Source: CAUJIW01 sp963205175
Lineage (GTDB): Bacteria > Pseudomonadota > Alphaproteobacteria > Sphingomonadales > Sphingomonadaceae
Length of the DNA: 64,000 nucleotides
Assembly: GCA_041060555.1 (NCBI GenBank)
Contig: JBEUDS010000001.1
Direction: 5' to 3' (one strand)
Made by a program: the position numbers and the translations under genes. Below are positions 42,836 through 51,297 of the stretch, one piece after another. Every line of letters starts with the position of its first letter. Position 1 is the stretch's first letter. The notes below the pieces were generated by a model. The model was not told the DNA's origin. It worked only from the letters and a program-made list of their open reading frames with translations, and searched no databases.

Positions 42836-44389
42836 ATGCGAACGGAACAGGCGATCAGGGCGGCACGGCGCCAGTCACTGTCGACCATGCTGCGGCGCTC
42901 GGCGCGGCGGCACGGGGAGCGCACGGCGATCCTGTGTGGCGACACCTGCTGGAGCTATGCCGAGCTTGACGGTATCGTCGATCGTCTCGCCGCTGGTCTC
43001 GTCGATCTTGGCATCCAGCCCGGCGACCGGATCGCGCTGCTGGCGCGCAACAGCCACGCTTTCGTCGCGCTGCGCTTCGCCGTCGCCCGGGCCGACGCCG
43101 TGCTGGTGCCGATCAATTTCATGCTCAATGCCGAGGATGTCGGCTATATTCTCACCCACTCCGGCGCCCGGTTGCTGTTCGCCGACGTGACGACCATCGA
43201 GGTCGCCCGCGCCGCGGCGCCGCCGACCGTCGAGGCGCTGTTCGGCATCCCGGGCGAACTCGACGGGCCGCCGGCGGGCGTGCCGTCGTGGGAGGAACTG
43301 CCGCGTGACGCCGCGCCGCCGCCGGAGACGCGCGGTGGCGAGGATCTGCTGCAGATCGTCTATACCAGCGGTACGGAATCCCGCCCCAAGGGCGCCATGC
43401 TCTCGCACGACAGCGTGCTGTGGGAATATCTCAGCTGCATCGTCGACTGCGAGTGGACCGCCGACACCGTGGCGCTGCACGCGATGCCGCTGTTCCACTG
43501 CGCCCAGCTTGATTGCATGATCGGCCCGGCGCTGCAGGTGGGCGCCACCAACATCGTCACCGGCCGGCCGGTGGCGGAAAACATCATCGACCTGCTGGCC
43601 CGCCACCGGGTGACGTCGTTCTTCGCGCCGCCGACGGTGTGGATTTCGCTGCTGCGGTCGCCGGCGTTCGACCAGCACGACCTCGGCCGGCTCGCCAAGG
43701 GCTATTACGGCGCCTCGATCATGCCGGTGGAAGTGCTGCGCGAGCTGCGCGAGCGGCTGCCGGGGCTGCGGCTGTGGAACCTCTACGGCCAGACGGAAAT
43801 CGCGCCGGTGGCGACGATCCTGTTCCCCGAGGAACACGCCGCCAAGCTGGGCTCGGCCGGCCGGCCGACCCTGCACGTGGAAACCCGCGTCGTCGACGAG
43901 GCGATGGCCGACGTGGCGCCGGGCGAGATCGGCGAGATCGTCCATCGCTCGCCGCAGCTGCTCACCGGCTACTGGAACGATCCCGAGAAGACGGCGGAGG
44001 CTTTCGCCGGCGGCTGGTTCCACAGCGGCGACCTCGGCGTGCTCGACGACGAGGGCTACCTGACGGTGATCGACCGCAAGAAGGACATGATCAAGACCGG
44101 CGGCGAGAACGTCGCCTCGCGCGAGGTGGAGGAGGCGCTCTACCTCCACCCGGCGGTCAGCGAGGTGGCGGTGGTTGGCCTGCCCGATCCGCGCTGGATC
44201 GAGGCGGTCTCGGCGGTGATCGTGCTGCGGGACGGCAAGGACGCCAGCGTCGAGGAGATCATCGCCCATTGCAGCGTGCATCTGTCGGGCTTCAAGGTGC
44301 CCAAGAAGGTGATTTTCCAGGACAGCCTGCCGCGCAACGCCAGCGGCAAGATCCTCAAGCGCGACCTGCGCCTGTCGCTGCTGCCCTGA
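42836..44389 (+). CDS. AMP-forming acyl-CoA synthetase
   Basis: A 517-residue ANL-superfamily ligase. The P-loop is YTSGTESRPKGAM, with downstream motifs YGQTE and the hinge/catalytic region DRKKDMIKTGGENV; the terminal Lys lies in NASGKILKRDL. It activates a carboxylic acid with ATP and CoA, releasing AMP and PPi. It follows the second TonB receptor and is the likely entry of the oxidised substrate into CoA-linked degradation. GGGGAGACGG precedes the ATG. Confidence 0.92.
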   Translation: MRTEQAIRAARRQSLSTMLRRSARRHGERTAILCGDTCWSYAELDGIVDRLAAGLVDLGIQPGDRIALLARNSHAFVALRFAVARADAVLVPINFMLNAEDVGYILTHSGARLLFADVTTIEVARAAAPPTVEALFGIPGELDGPPAGVPSWEELPRDAAPPPETRGGEDLLQIVYTSGTESRPKGAMLSHDSVLWEYLSCIVDCEWTADTVALHAMPLFHCAQLDCMIGPALQVGATNIVTGRPVAENIIDLLARHRVTSFFAPPTVWISLLRSPAFDQHDLGRLAKGYYGASIMPVEVLRELRERLPGLRLWNLYGQTEIAPVATILFPEEHAAKLGSAGRPTLHVETRVVDEAMADVAPGEIGEIVHRSPQLLTGYWNDPEKTAEAFAGGWFHSGDLGVLDDEGYLTVIDRKKDMIKTGGENVASREVEEALYLHPAVSEVAVVGLPDPRWIEAVSAVIVLRDGKDASVEEIIAHCSVHLSGFKVPKKVIFQDSLPRNASGKILKRDLRLSLLP

Positions 44390-44413
44390 GGGGCGGAAGG
44401 GGAGGTGGGCGGC

Positions 44414-44507
44414 AATATATATTGTTCCCTGAAATTCTACTGTCCCCGGAAATTCCCGGAAATTCCCGGAAATTCTAGAAATTCTAGGGACAATATACTG
44501 ATTAATG
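44414..44507. repeat. Interspersed repeat, most complete copy (copy 6)
   Basis: A MITE-like unit. The left end AATATATATTGTTCCCTGAA is an imperfect inverted copy of the right end (AATTCTAGGGACAATATACT). Between them CCCGGAAATT is repeated three times (44445-44474) plus a degenerate copy. The right end GACAATATACTGATTAATG matches the repeat at 2487-2505. It lies between two convergent genes, in a 240-bp gap without coding sequence. Confidence 0.75.
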
Positions 44508-44629
44508 TACATCGCTGCCTTGGTGGCTGATCCTCGCCCGTCCTCAGATGGACGGGTCGATGGCCGGTACCGCCGCGGTTCAACGGCATTCTGATCGTGC
44601 CAAAGCCCGCCAGCGGCTACTGTGGCTGC

Positions 44630-45712
44630 TCAGCGGCCGCGTGCGGCGGGTTTGCCGGGCCTGCCGGCCTTGACCGGATGAGTGCCCTTCAGCGCGTTGA
44701 TGTCATGACGCAGGCGCGCCATCACTTCGGGATGGTCGGTGAGCACGCCGTTGACCCCGAGCTGGACGAGTTGGTCGAGATCCTCGTAAGGGTCGGCGAT
44801 GGCGGAGACCCACACCGGCAGGCCAAGATCATGCACCCGCTGCACCAGGCAGGACCGCGAGCCGGCATCGCGGCGCAGCCCGGCGAGCACGGCGCGCCGG
44901 CGCTGGGCCAGATTGTCCTGGCAGGCGGGGGTTTGCAGCTCGTCGTAGATCCAGGCCGACGGCGCCATGGTCTCCGGCGCGGCGGCGGTGGCGCCACTGC
45001 CGGGAGCGGGCACCACGGTGGCGGTGGTGGACCACAGCCGGATGATGTCGGCGCCGGCGGCCGCGAAGGCCTCGATCTCCGCCGGCGAGGAGACGAAGGC
45101 CAGGGTGCGGATGTTGGGATTGAGCCGACGCAACTCCCGCAGGTCGTCGAGGCTGCGTACGCCGGCGATGACGTCCAGCTCGGCGCCGTGGGCCTCGGTC
45201 AGCCGGACGATGCGGGCCTTGTCCAGCGTGTCGCCGCGCTTGATGTCCAGCAGCAGCTTGACGCCGGTGCCGGCCACCAGCTTCAGCACCTCGCCATAGG
45301 TGGGGATGCGTTCGCCGGCGAACCGCGGGCTGAACGTGCCGCCGGCATCCAGTTGCCTGACCTGGGCCAGCGTCAGGGTGCTGACGTTGCCGGTGCCGTT
45401 GGTGGTGCGGTCGACGGTGGCGTCATGCAGCACGACCACCTCGCCGTCGGCGGTGCCGCGCAGGTCGAGCTCGATGGCGTCGACGCCCAGCGCGATCGCC
45501 TGGCGGTAGGCCGCCAGTGTGTTCTCCGGTCGCCCGGCGGACAGGCCGCGGTGGGCCACCAGCGCCACCTGCCAGTCGGGATAGGCGGCGGCGTCTCCGG
45601 ACAACGCATTCGCCGCGGCGGGGCATGGCGCGGTGGTGAGCGCGACGAGCAGCGCCAGCGCCAGCAGACCCGCGCGCCTCCGGCCGTCCTGCGCTTGCGC
45701 CCGCCAAGGCAC
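44630..45712 (-). CDS. Glycerophosphodiester phosphodiesterase
   Basis: A ~360-residue exported GDPD. A signal peptide (LLALALLVALTTAPCPAAANA) is followed by the TIM barrel: the VAHRGLSAGRPENTLAAY metal and catalytic motif, then IELDLRGTADGEVVVLHD and KLLLDIK. It hydrolyses glycerophosphodiesters from phospholipids to glycerol-3-phosphate. The start is uncertain: two GTG codons 18 bp apart each follow a GGGAGC-type site, an apparent small duplication, and I used the downstream one (45712); 45730 is the alternative. Confidence 0.85.
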   Translation of the reverse strand: MPWRAQAQDGRRRAGLLALALLVALTTAPCPAAANALSGDAAAYPDWQVALVAHRGLSAGRPENTLAAYRQAIALGVDAIELDLRGTADGEVVVLHDATVDRTTNGTGNVSTLTLAQVRQLDAGGTFSPRFAGERIPTYGEVLKLVAGTGVKLLLDIKRGDTLDKARIVRLTEAHGAELDVIAGVRSLDDLRELRRLNPNIRTLAFVSSPAEIEAFAAAGADIIRLWSTTATVVPAPGSGATAAAPETMAPSAWIYDELQTPACQDNLAQRRRAVLAGLRRDAGSRSCLVQRVHDLGLPVWVSAIADPYEDLDQLVQLGVNGVLTDHPEVMARLRHDINALKGTHPVKAGRPGKPAARGR

Positions 45713-46078
45713 ATCTGCTCCCCATGTCACATCCGCTCCCGTTGTCACAGCCTGCCTCCCGCGACTGACGCCACCCAGCCGGGCCAACGGCGGCCCGAAC
45801 GCCAGTCTAGGGCAAGGCGGCACCCCGCGCAGGCGGCATTCCCGACAACTCAGTGTTGCACGCTGACGCGACCACCTGTCGCCAAGGCGTCATGTTCGCG
45901 CGCGGCGCCGCGGACCCGGTGGGCCGCGCTGGCGGCCTTGCCCCGTGCGGCGTCTCACCCTGTGATGCCGGATGGCGAATGCGGGGGACGCCGCGCCCGG
46001 CGTGGTGCCGGCCGGGGTTTGAGGCGGGCGGGGAACGCGCTATCCAGTGTGTGTCATCGATCAATCATGAGAGTCGTC
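45713..46078. other. Intergenic stretch between GDPD and DUF1993 genes
   Basis: 366 bp between divergently transcribed genes. I see no gene or strong regulatory motif in it; the frames it contains do not look like proteins. Confidence 0.4.
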
Positions 46079-46600
46079 ATGGGCATTTCCCTGCATACCG
46101 CCATTGTTCCGTCGTTCATCCAGATGCTGGGCGCGCTGTCCGGCCTGCTCGACAAGGCGGAGGCCTTCGCCGCCGACAAGGGCGTGCCGGCCGACGAGCT
46201 GATCCAGGCCCGGCTGATCGATGACATGCTGCCGTTCGCCTATCAGGTGAAGTCGGCCGTGGTGCATTCGCTGGGCGCCATCGAGGGTGTGCGCCAGGGG
46301 CTGTTCGCGCCCGACATGACGCCGCCGCCGGCGACCTTCGCGGCGCTCAGGCAGCGGGTGCAGGACGGTCGCGATGCGTTGGCGGCGCTCGACCCGGCGG
46401 AACTCGACGGATATGTCGGCCGCGACATGCGCTTCGAGATCGGCGAATTCCGCCTCGACTTCACCGCCGAGAACTTCCTGCTCGGTTTCTCGCAGCCCAA
46501 CTTCTACTTCCACGTCACCACCGCCTACGACATCCTGCGCATGAAGGGCGTGCCCATCGGCAAGCTCGACTTCATGGGCGCGATGCCGGTCCGGCGGTAG
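46079..46600 (+). CDS. DUF1993 family protein
   Basis: A 173-residue protein recognisable as DUF1993, a DinB-like four-helix family of unknown function. Typical parts are FIQMLGALSGLLDKAEAFA, LIDDMLPFAYQVKSA and the C-terminal NFYFHVTTAYDILRMKGV with LDF. The His residues could bind metal as in DinB-like proteins. An in-frame ATG 12 bp upstream is an alternative start. It is convergent with the SDR gene and has no evident functional partner. Confidence 0.82.
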   Translation: MGISLHTAIVPSFIQMLGALSGLLDKAEAFAADKGVPADELIQARLIDDMLPFAYQVKSAVVHSLGAIEGVRQGLFAPDMTPPPATFAALRQRVQDGRDALAALDPAELDGYVGRDMRFEIGEFRLDFTAENFLLGFSQPNFYFHVTTAYDILRMKGVPIGKLDFMGAMPVRR

Positions 46601-46667
46601 CACCAGGGAAGGTCGGCCGGCCGGGGACGCGGGCGCCTCCCCGGGGGCTGGCCAGGACCGGACCGGC

Positions 46668-47450
46668 CTAGAAGGCGTAATAGCCACCGTCGATGATGAA
46701 GGTGTCGGCGGTGTGATAGGCGCTGGCGTCGCTCATCAGGTAGATGGCGATGCCGGCGAAATCGGCGCCGGTGCCCCAGCGGCGCATGGGAATACGCGGC
46801 ATGACGCCGGCGATGAACTTGTCGTTGGTCAGCGCCGCGTCGGTCAACGGTGTTTCGATCCAGCCCGGCAGCAGCGCGTGCGCGGTGATGCCGTGGCGGG
46901 CATATTCCACCGCCAGTGCCTTGATCATCGACACCATGGCGCCCTTGGTTGCCGCGTAGTGCTCGCCGCGCGCCTGACCGGACACCGCGGCCAGACTGGC
47001 GGTGCCGATCAGCCGGCCGCCGGGGTCTCCGGCCGCGGCGCGGGCCTTCATGTGGCGGGCGGCGGCGCGAAAGGTATAGAAGGCGCCGTTGAGGTTGACG
47101 TTGAGGATGTGCTGCCAGTCGGCGGTCTCGATCGTCTCGAACGGCACGCCGCGATGACCGGTGGCGGCGTTGGCGAAACAGCCGTCGACCCGGCCCATCA
47201 CGTCCAGGGATTCGGCGAAGGCGCGCTCCACCGCCGCCTCGTCGCCAACATCGCACAACAGGCCATGCACGCGGGTGCCATGTACGGCGAGGGCCGCCAG
47301 TGCGGCCTCGTTCTTGGCGGGGTTGGTGCCCCAGATGCAGATGTCGGCGCCGGCCTGGGCCAGGCCCGTCGCCATGCCGAGGCCGATGCCCGAGTTGCCG
47401 CCGGTGATGAGGGCGACCTTGCCCGTCAGGTTGAAGGGTGGAAAAGCCAT
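46668..47450 (-). CDS. Short-chain dehydrogenase/reductase
   Basis: A 260-residue SDR. The NAD(P) motif is TGGNSGIGLGMA (17-28), followed by NAATG and the active-site Tyr-x3-Lys in HYAATKGAM. The C-terminus ends GGYYAF. It interconverts an alcohol and a ketone; substrate unknown. It is 176 bp downstream of nrdB on the same strand, but a separate transcript is likely. It could serve the nearby lipid or terpenoid degradation genes. Confidence 0.88.
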   Translation of the reverse strand: MAFPPFNLTGKVALITGGNSGIGLGMATGLAQAGADICIWGTNPAKNEAALAALAVHGTRVHGLLCDVGDEAAVERAFAESLDVMGRVDGCFANAATGHRGVPFETIETADWQHILNVNLNGAFYTFRAAARHMKARAAAGDPGGRLIGTASLAAVSGQARGEHYAATKGAMVSMIKALAVEYARHGITAHALLPGWIETPLTDAALTNDKFIAGVMPRIPMRRWGTGADFAGIAIYLMSDASAYHTADTFIIDGGYYAF

Positions 47451-47625
47451 CGCAATGCTCCGTCGAGGATAGAGGGCAGTAAAGCCCTCAGCGTCCCGGA
47501 GCGCCGGCGCGGACGCAAGCCCCGCCGATGGGGGGGGGATGGCTGGATGACGGAATGACGGCGGGTGCGCGCCGACCCGAGGGGGGCGTTACCGCCACGC
47601 CCTCGCCATCGCGCGCAGACGCTGG

Positions 47626-48633
47626 TTACTCCGCCGCGACGGCGACCTGGGCCTTGGCGGTCTGGCGCTTGTCGAAGGCGTCCCACACCTCGTTCCAGTT
47701 GCCGCGCGTCGCCGCCTTGGAATATTCGGTGGCGCGGGTCTCGAAGAAGTTGGCGTGCTCGACGCCGTTCAACAGCGGCTGCAGCCACGGCAGCGGGTGT
47801 TCGTCGATCATGTAGATCGGCTTCATGCCTAGCTGCTTCAGCCGCCAGTCGGCGATGTAGCGGACATAGCGCTTGATGTCGCGCGGGGTCATCCCCGGCA
47901 CCGGCCCCATCTCGAAGGCGAGGTCGATGAAGGCGTCCTCCAGCCGCACCACGGTGTGGCAGCAGTCGGCGATGTCGTCCTTCACCGCCTGGGTGAGACA
48001 GCCGGTCTCGGCGCAGAAGGTGTGGAACAGCTTGATGATGCCGTCGCAGTGCAGGCTTTCGTCGCGTACCGACCAACTGACGATCTGCCCCATGCCCTTC
48101 ATCTTGTTGAAGCGCGGGAAGTTCATCAGCATGGCGAAGCTGGCGAACAGCTGCAGGCCCTCGGTGAAGCCGCCGAACATGGCCAGCGTGCGGGCGATGT
48201 CGGCATCGTTGTCGACGCCGAACTTGCCCATATAGTCGTGCTTGGCCTTCATCTCCTCATATTTGAGGAACGCCGCATACTCGGTCTCGGGCATGCCGAT
48301 GGTGTCGAGCAGGTGGCTGTAGGCGGCGATGTGGATGGTCTCCATGTTGGAGAAGGAGGCCAGCATCATCTTGATTTCGGTCGGCTTGAACACCCGGCCG
48401 TATTTCTCGTGGTAGCAGTCCTGCACCTCGACGTCGGCCTGGGTGAAGAAGCGGAAGATCTGCGTCAGCAGGTTGCGCTCATGGTCGGTGAGCTTCTGCG
48501 CCCAGTCGCGGCAGTCCTCGCCCAGCGGCACCTCTTCCGGCATCCAGTGGACCTGCTGCTGGCGCTTCCAGAAGTCGAAGGCCCAGGGATATTCGAACGG
48601 CTTGTAGCTCTTGGAGGCTTGCTGCAGCGGCAT
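47626..48633 (-). CDS. nrdB: Class I ribonucleotide reductase beta subunit
   Basis: A 335-residue R2 protein that houses the di-iron/tyrosyl radical cofactor. Metal ligands and radical residue are visible as E98, H101 and Y105 in METIHIAAYSHLLDTIG, with later ligands in DESLHCDG. The start was placed at MPLQQASKSYKP; a GTG 9 bp upstream is possible. It follows nrdA after a 138-bp gap that contains a stem (48730-48756). It works with NrdA to make deoxyribonucleotides. Confidence 0.93.
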   Translation of the reverse strand: MPLQQASKSYKPFEYPWAFDFWKRQQQVHWMPEEVPLGEDCRDWAQKLTDHERNLLTQIFRFFTQADVEVQDCYHEKYGRVFKPTEIKMMLASFSNMETIHIAAYSHLLDTIGMPETEYAAFLKYEEMKAKHDYMGKFGVDNDADIARTLAMFGGFTEGLQLFASFAMLMNFPRFNKMKGMGQIVSWSVRDESLHCDGIIKLFHTFCAETGCLTQAVKDDIADCCHTVVRLEDAFIDLAFEMGPVPGMTPRDIKRYVRYIADWRLKQLGMKPIYMIDEHPLPWLQPLLNGVEHANFFETRATEYSKAATRGNWNEVWDAFDKRQTAKAQVAVAAE

Positions 48634-48771
48634 GGCACCCACCCTTGTGGTCTGGGGTTATGATCTTGGGGTTCTGGTCGCGAGGGCCGGAATCCGGCGA
48701 CTCGTCTGTTCTCTCTTTGTATCAGTTTTCGCCACGTCCGGGGAGTCCCCGTGGCGCGTCGGGCGCCCGGC

Positions 48772-50631
48772 CTACTGGCAGGCCAGGCACTCGTCGTAGT
48801 TCTTCACCTCCACCTCAAGCGCCGGACGGTCGAGGGTATTGTCGGCTTCCACGCCACCGGCGAAGGCGGCGCGCTGGATCGACTTGGAGCGGCAGTAGTA
48901 GAGCGACTTCACGCCCATCTCCCACGCCCGGTAGTGCAGCATCAGCAGGTCCCATTTCTCGATGTCGGCAGGCAGGAACAGGTTGAGGCTGGTGGCCTGG
49001 CAGATATAGGGCGTGCGGTCGGCCGCCAGTTCGAGCAGCCAGCGCTGGTCGATCTCGAAGGCGGTACGGAACACCGCCTTCTCGTCCGGCGTCAGGAAAT
49101 CGAGGTGCTGGATCGAGCCTTCGTTCTCAAGGATCGAGTTCCACACCGCGTCCGAGTTCTTCGCCTTCTCGATCAGCAGTTTTTCCAGATAGGGGTTCTT
49201 CACCACGAAGGAGCCGGACAGCGTCTTGTGGGTGTAGATGTTGGCCGGCACCGGCTCGATGCAGGCCGAGGTGCCGCCGGTGATGATCGAGATCGAGGCC
49301 GTCGGCGCGATGGCCAGCTTGTGCGAGAAGCGCTCCATGGCGCCGGTCTCGGCGGCGTCGGGGCAGGGGCCGCGTTCCATCGCCAGCATCATCGAGGCGG
49401 CGTCGACGCGCTCCTTGATGTGGCGGAACATCTTGAGGTTCCACGACTTGGCCATGGCGCTCTCGAACGGGATGCCGCGCGCCTGCAGGAAGCTGTGCAG
49501 GCCCATGACGCCCAGACCCACCGACCGCTCGCGGCTGGCGGCGTATTTGGCGCGCGCCATCGAGTCCGGCGCGCGGTCAATGAAGTCCTGCAGCACGTTG
49601 TCGAGGCAGCGCATCACGTCCTCGATGAAGCGCTCGTCCTTCGACCATTCGTCCCAGGTCTCGAAGTTGAGCGACGACAGGCAGCATACCGCGGTGCGGG
49701 GGTTGTCGAGGTGGTCGCGGCCGGTGGCCAGCGTGATTTCGGAGCACAGGTTCGAGGTCGTCACCTTCAGGCCGAGTTCCCGCTGGTGGGCGGCCATCGT
49801 CCGGTTCACCGTGTCGATGTAGATGATGTAAGGCTCGCCGGTGGCCAGCCGGGTCTCGACGATCTTCTGGAACAGCGCGCGGGCATCCACCTCGCCGCGC
49901 TTCTCGCCGTTCTTCGGGCTGACGAGGTCGAAGCTGGTGCCGTCGCGCACCGCTTCCATGAACTTGTCGGTGATCAGCACGCCATGGTGCAGGTTGAGCG
50001 CCTTGCGGTTGAAGTCGCCCGACGGCTTGCGGACCTCAAGGAACTCCTCGATTTCCGGGTGGCTGACGTCGAGATAGACCGCCGCCGAGCCGCGCCGCAG
50101 CGAACCCTGCGAGATGGCCAGCGTCAGGCTGTCCATCACCCGCACGAACGGGATGATGCCGCTGGTCTTGCCGTTGAGGCCGACCGGCTCGCCGATGCCG
50201 CGCACATTGCCCCAGTAGGTGCCGATGCCGCCGCCGCGCGAGGCGAGCCAGACATTCTCGTTCCAGGTCGCGACGATGCCGTCCAGGCTGTCGTCGACCG
50301 AGTTCAGGTAGCAGGAAATCGGCAGGCCGCGGCCGGTGCCGCCGTTCGACAGCACCGGCGTCGCCGGCATGAACCACAGCTTCGAGATATAGTCATAGAG
50401 ACGCTGGGCGTGCTCGGCGTTGTCGGCATAGGCGGTGGCGACGCGGGCAAACAGGTCCTGATAGGATTCGCCCGGCAGCAGGTAGCGGTCCTTCAGCGTC
50501 TCCTTGCCGAAGTCTGTCAGCAGGTCGTCGCGGCTGCGGTCGATCTGGACCGAAAAGCGCCACGGCGCCACACTGGTCGAGCCGTTGTCGCTGACGTCGG
50601 TCTGACTGCTGCTGCCGCTCGAAAAATCCAT
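48772..50631 (-). CDS. nrdA: Class I ribonucleotide reductase alpha subunit
   Basis: A 619-residue catalytic subunit reducing ribonucleoside diphosphates. The active-site cysteines are in LPISCYLN, NLCSEI and AVCCLSSLN, and the C-terminal shuttle pair is CLAC just before the end. The N-terminus is short: the barrel begins by about residue 45, so the ATP-cone domain that turns class Ia enzymes off with dATP is absent; nrdB is also too short to hold one. Overall activity may therefore not be inhibited by dATP in the usual way. A consensus DnaA box lies upstream. Confidence 0.94.
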   Translation of the reverse strand: MDFSSGSSSQTDVSDNGSTSVAPWRFSVQIDRSRDDLLTDFGKETLKDRYLLPGESYQDLFARVATAYADNAEHAQRLYDYISKLWFMPATPVLSNGGTGRGLPISCYLNSVDDSLDGIVATWNENVWLASRGGGIGTYWGNVRGIGEPVGLNGKTSGIIPFVRVMDSLTLAISQGSLRRGSAAVYLDVSHPEIEEFLEVRKPSGDFNRKALNLHHGVLITDKFMEAVRDGTSFDLVSPKNGEKRGEVDARALFQKIVETRLATGEPYIIYIDTVNRTMAAHQRELGLKVTTSNLCSEITLATGRDHLDNPRTAVCCLSSLNFETWDEWSKDERFIEDVMRCLDNVLQDFIDRAPDSMARAKYAASRERSVGLGVMGLHSFLQARGIPFESAMAKSWNLKMFRHIKERVDAASMMLAMERGPCPDAAETGAMERFSHKLAIAPTASISIITGGTSACIEPVPANIYTHKTLSGSFVVKNPYLEKLLIEKAKNSDAVWNSILENEGSIQHLDFLTPDEKAVFRTAFEIDQRWLLELAADRTPYICQATSLNLFLPADIEKWDLLMLHYRAWEMGVKSLYYCRSKSIQRAAFAGGVEADNTLDRPALEVEVKNYDECLACQ

Positions 50632-51088
50632 GGATACTGCCTCCTGACGCCCGCGTCCGCCTGATACACCGACGCCTGATGCGCCGATGTGTTGCCCCGT
50701 GCCGTGCCGGTGTCGAGGTAACCATGTTAGGGGATTTGGGACGAGGGGTCCCGGCCTGAATCAGGCCATCCCCGATATCCTCGTTATCCACAGCCCCCAC
50801 GGCCACGACCCCCTAGCACTTGGGGTTGGCCTTAACTCAAACGCAAGATTTGGTAATGCGCAAGACAGATTTTGCGCTTGACAGAAAATTGCCCGACGGG
50901 CGGCATCGCGGCTTGTCCGGGTTGGACGTTCGCCAGTGCCCGCACTGGAATTATTGAGAAATTCAAGCAGGTTAATGCTAAATTTTGATGTCAGTCGACA
51001 ACTTGAGTCAGGAGGGGAAGGCGCGCCCGGACCAGCAGTGCCGCGGGCGGAGGCGCGAATCGTTCCGCCCGGACACCAAGGCTCCGGA
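50632..51088. promoter_or_regulatory. nrdA upstream control region
   Basis: A 457-bp non-coding region. It contains a perfect DnaA box TTATCCACA (50784-50792, about 155 bp before the nrdA ATG). It also has an inverted repeat GCGCAA-N8-TTGCGC (50858-50877) overlapping a direct repeat CGCAAGA. The last may be an NrdR-like or other operator, though it does not match the NrdR consensus. Confidence 0.5.
50784..50792 (+). promoter_or_regulatory. Consensus DnaA box upstream of nrdA
   Basis: TTATCCACA matches the DnaA consensus exactly. In E. coli, DnaA bound at the nrdAB promoter ties dNTP supply to replication initiation; a similar arrangement is plausible here. Only one box is seen. Confidence 0.6.
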
Positions 51089-51178
51089 TCAAGATATGGT
51101 GTGCGCCAATGCCTGCAGGGCAACCAGCCCGCTACCCAGGCCAAGCACCAGCGCGATGAGGAAATTGCGTACCATCAT
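51089..51178 (-). CDS. Possible 29-residue membrane miniprotein
   Basis: ATGATGGTACGC... encodes MMVRNFLIALVLGLGSGLVA and nine further residues, a single hydrophobic helix with a positive start. GAGAGGGGGATG lies at a suitable distance upstream. It resembles a signal peptide or a single-pass miniprotein. It stands alone between nrdA and the amidohydrolase gene. No family is recognised, and chance cannot be excluded. Confidence 0.35.
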   Translation of the reverse strand: MMVRNFLIALVLGLGSGLVALQALAHTIS

Positions 51179-51297
51179 GGATCATCCCCCTCTCGCTTGA
51201 ACGGTGCGCGGACCATAGACGACAATCATGACAGTCCATTGGCGAAAAGCGACATTCTGTGCCGCCCGCGCGTTTTCCCGTGGCTGGGCCGGGTCGG

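Noticed and set aside
45807..46064. 85-residue minus-strand frame in the GDPD/DUF1993 spacer
   Set aside because: Pro/Arg-rich composition, no ribosome-binding site and no recognisable fold.
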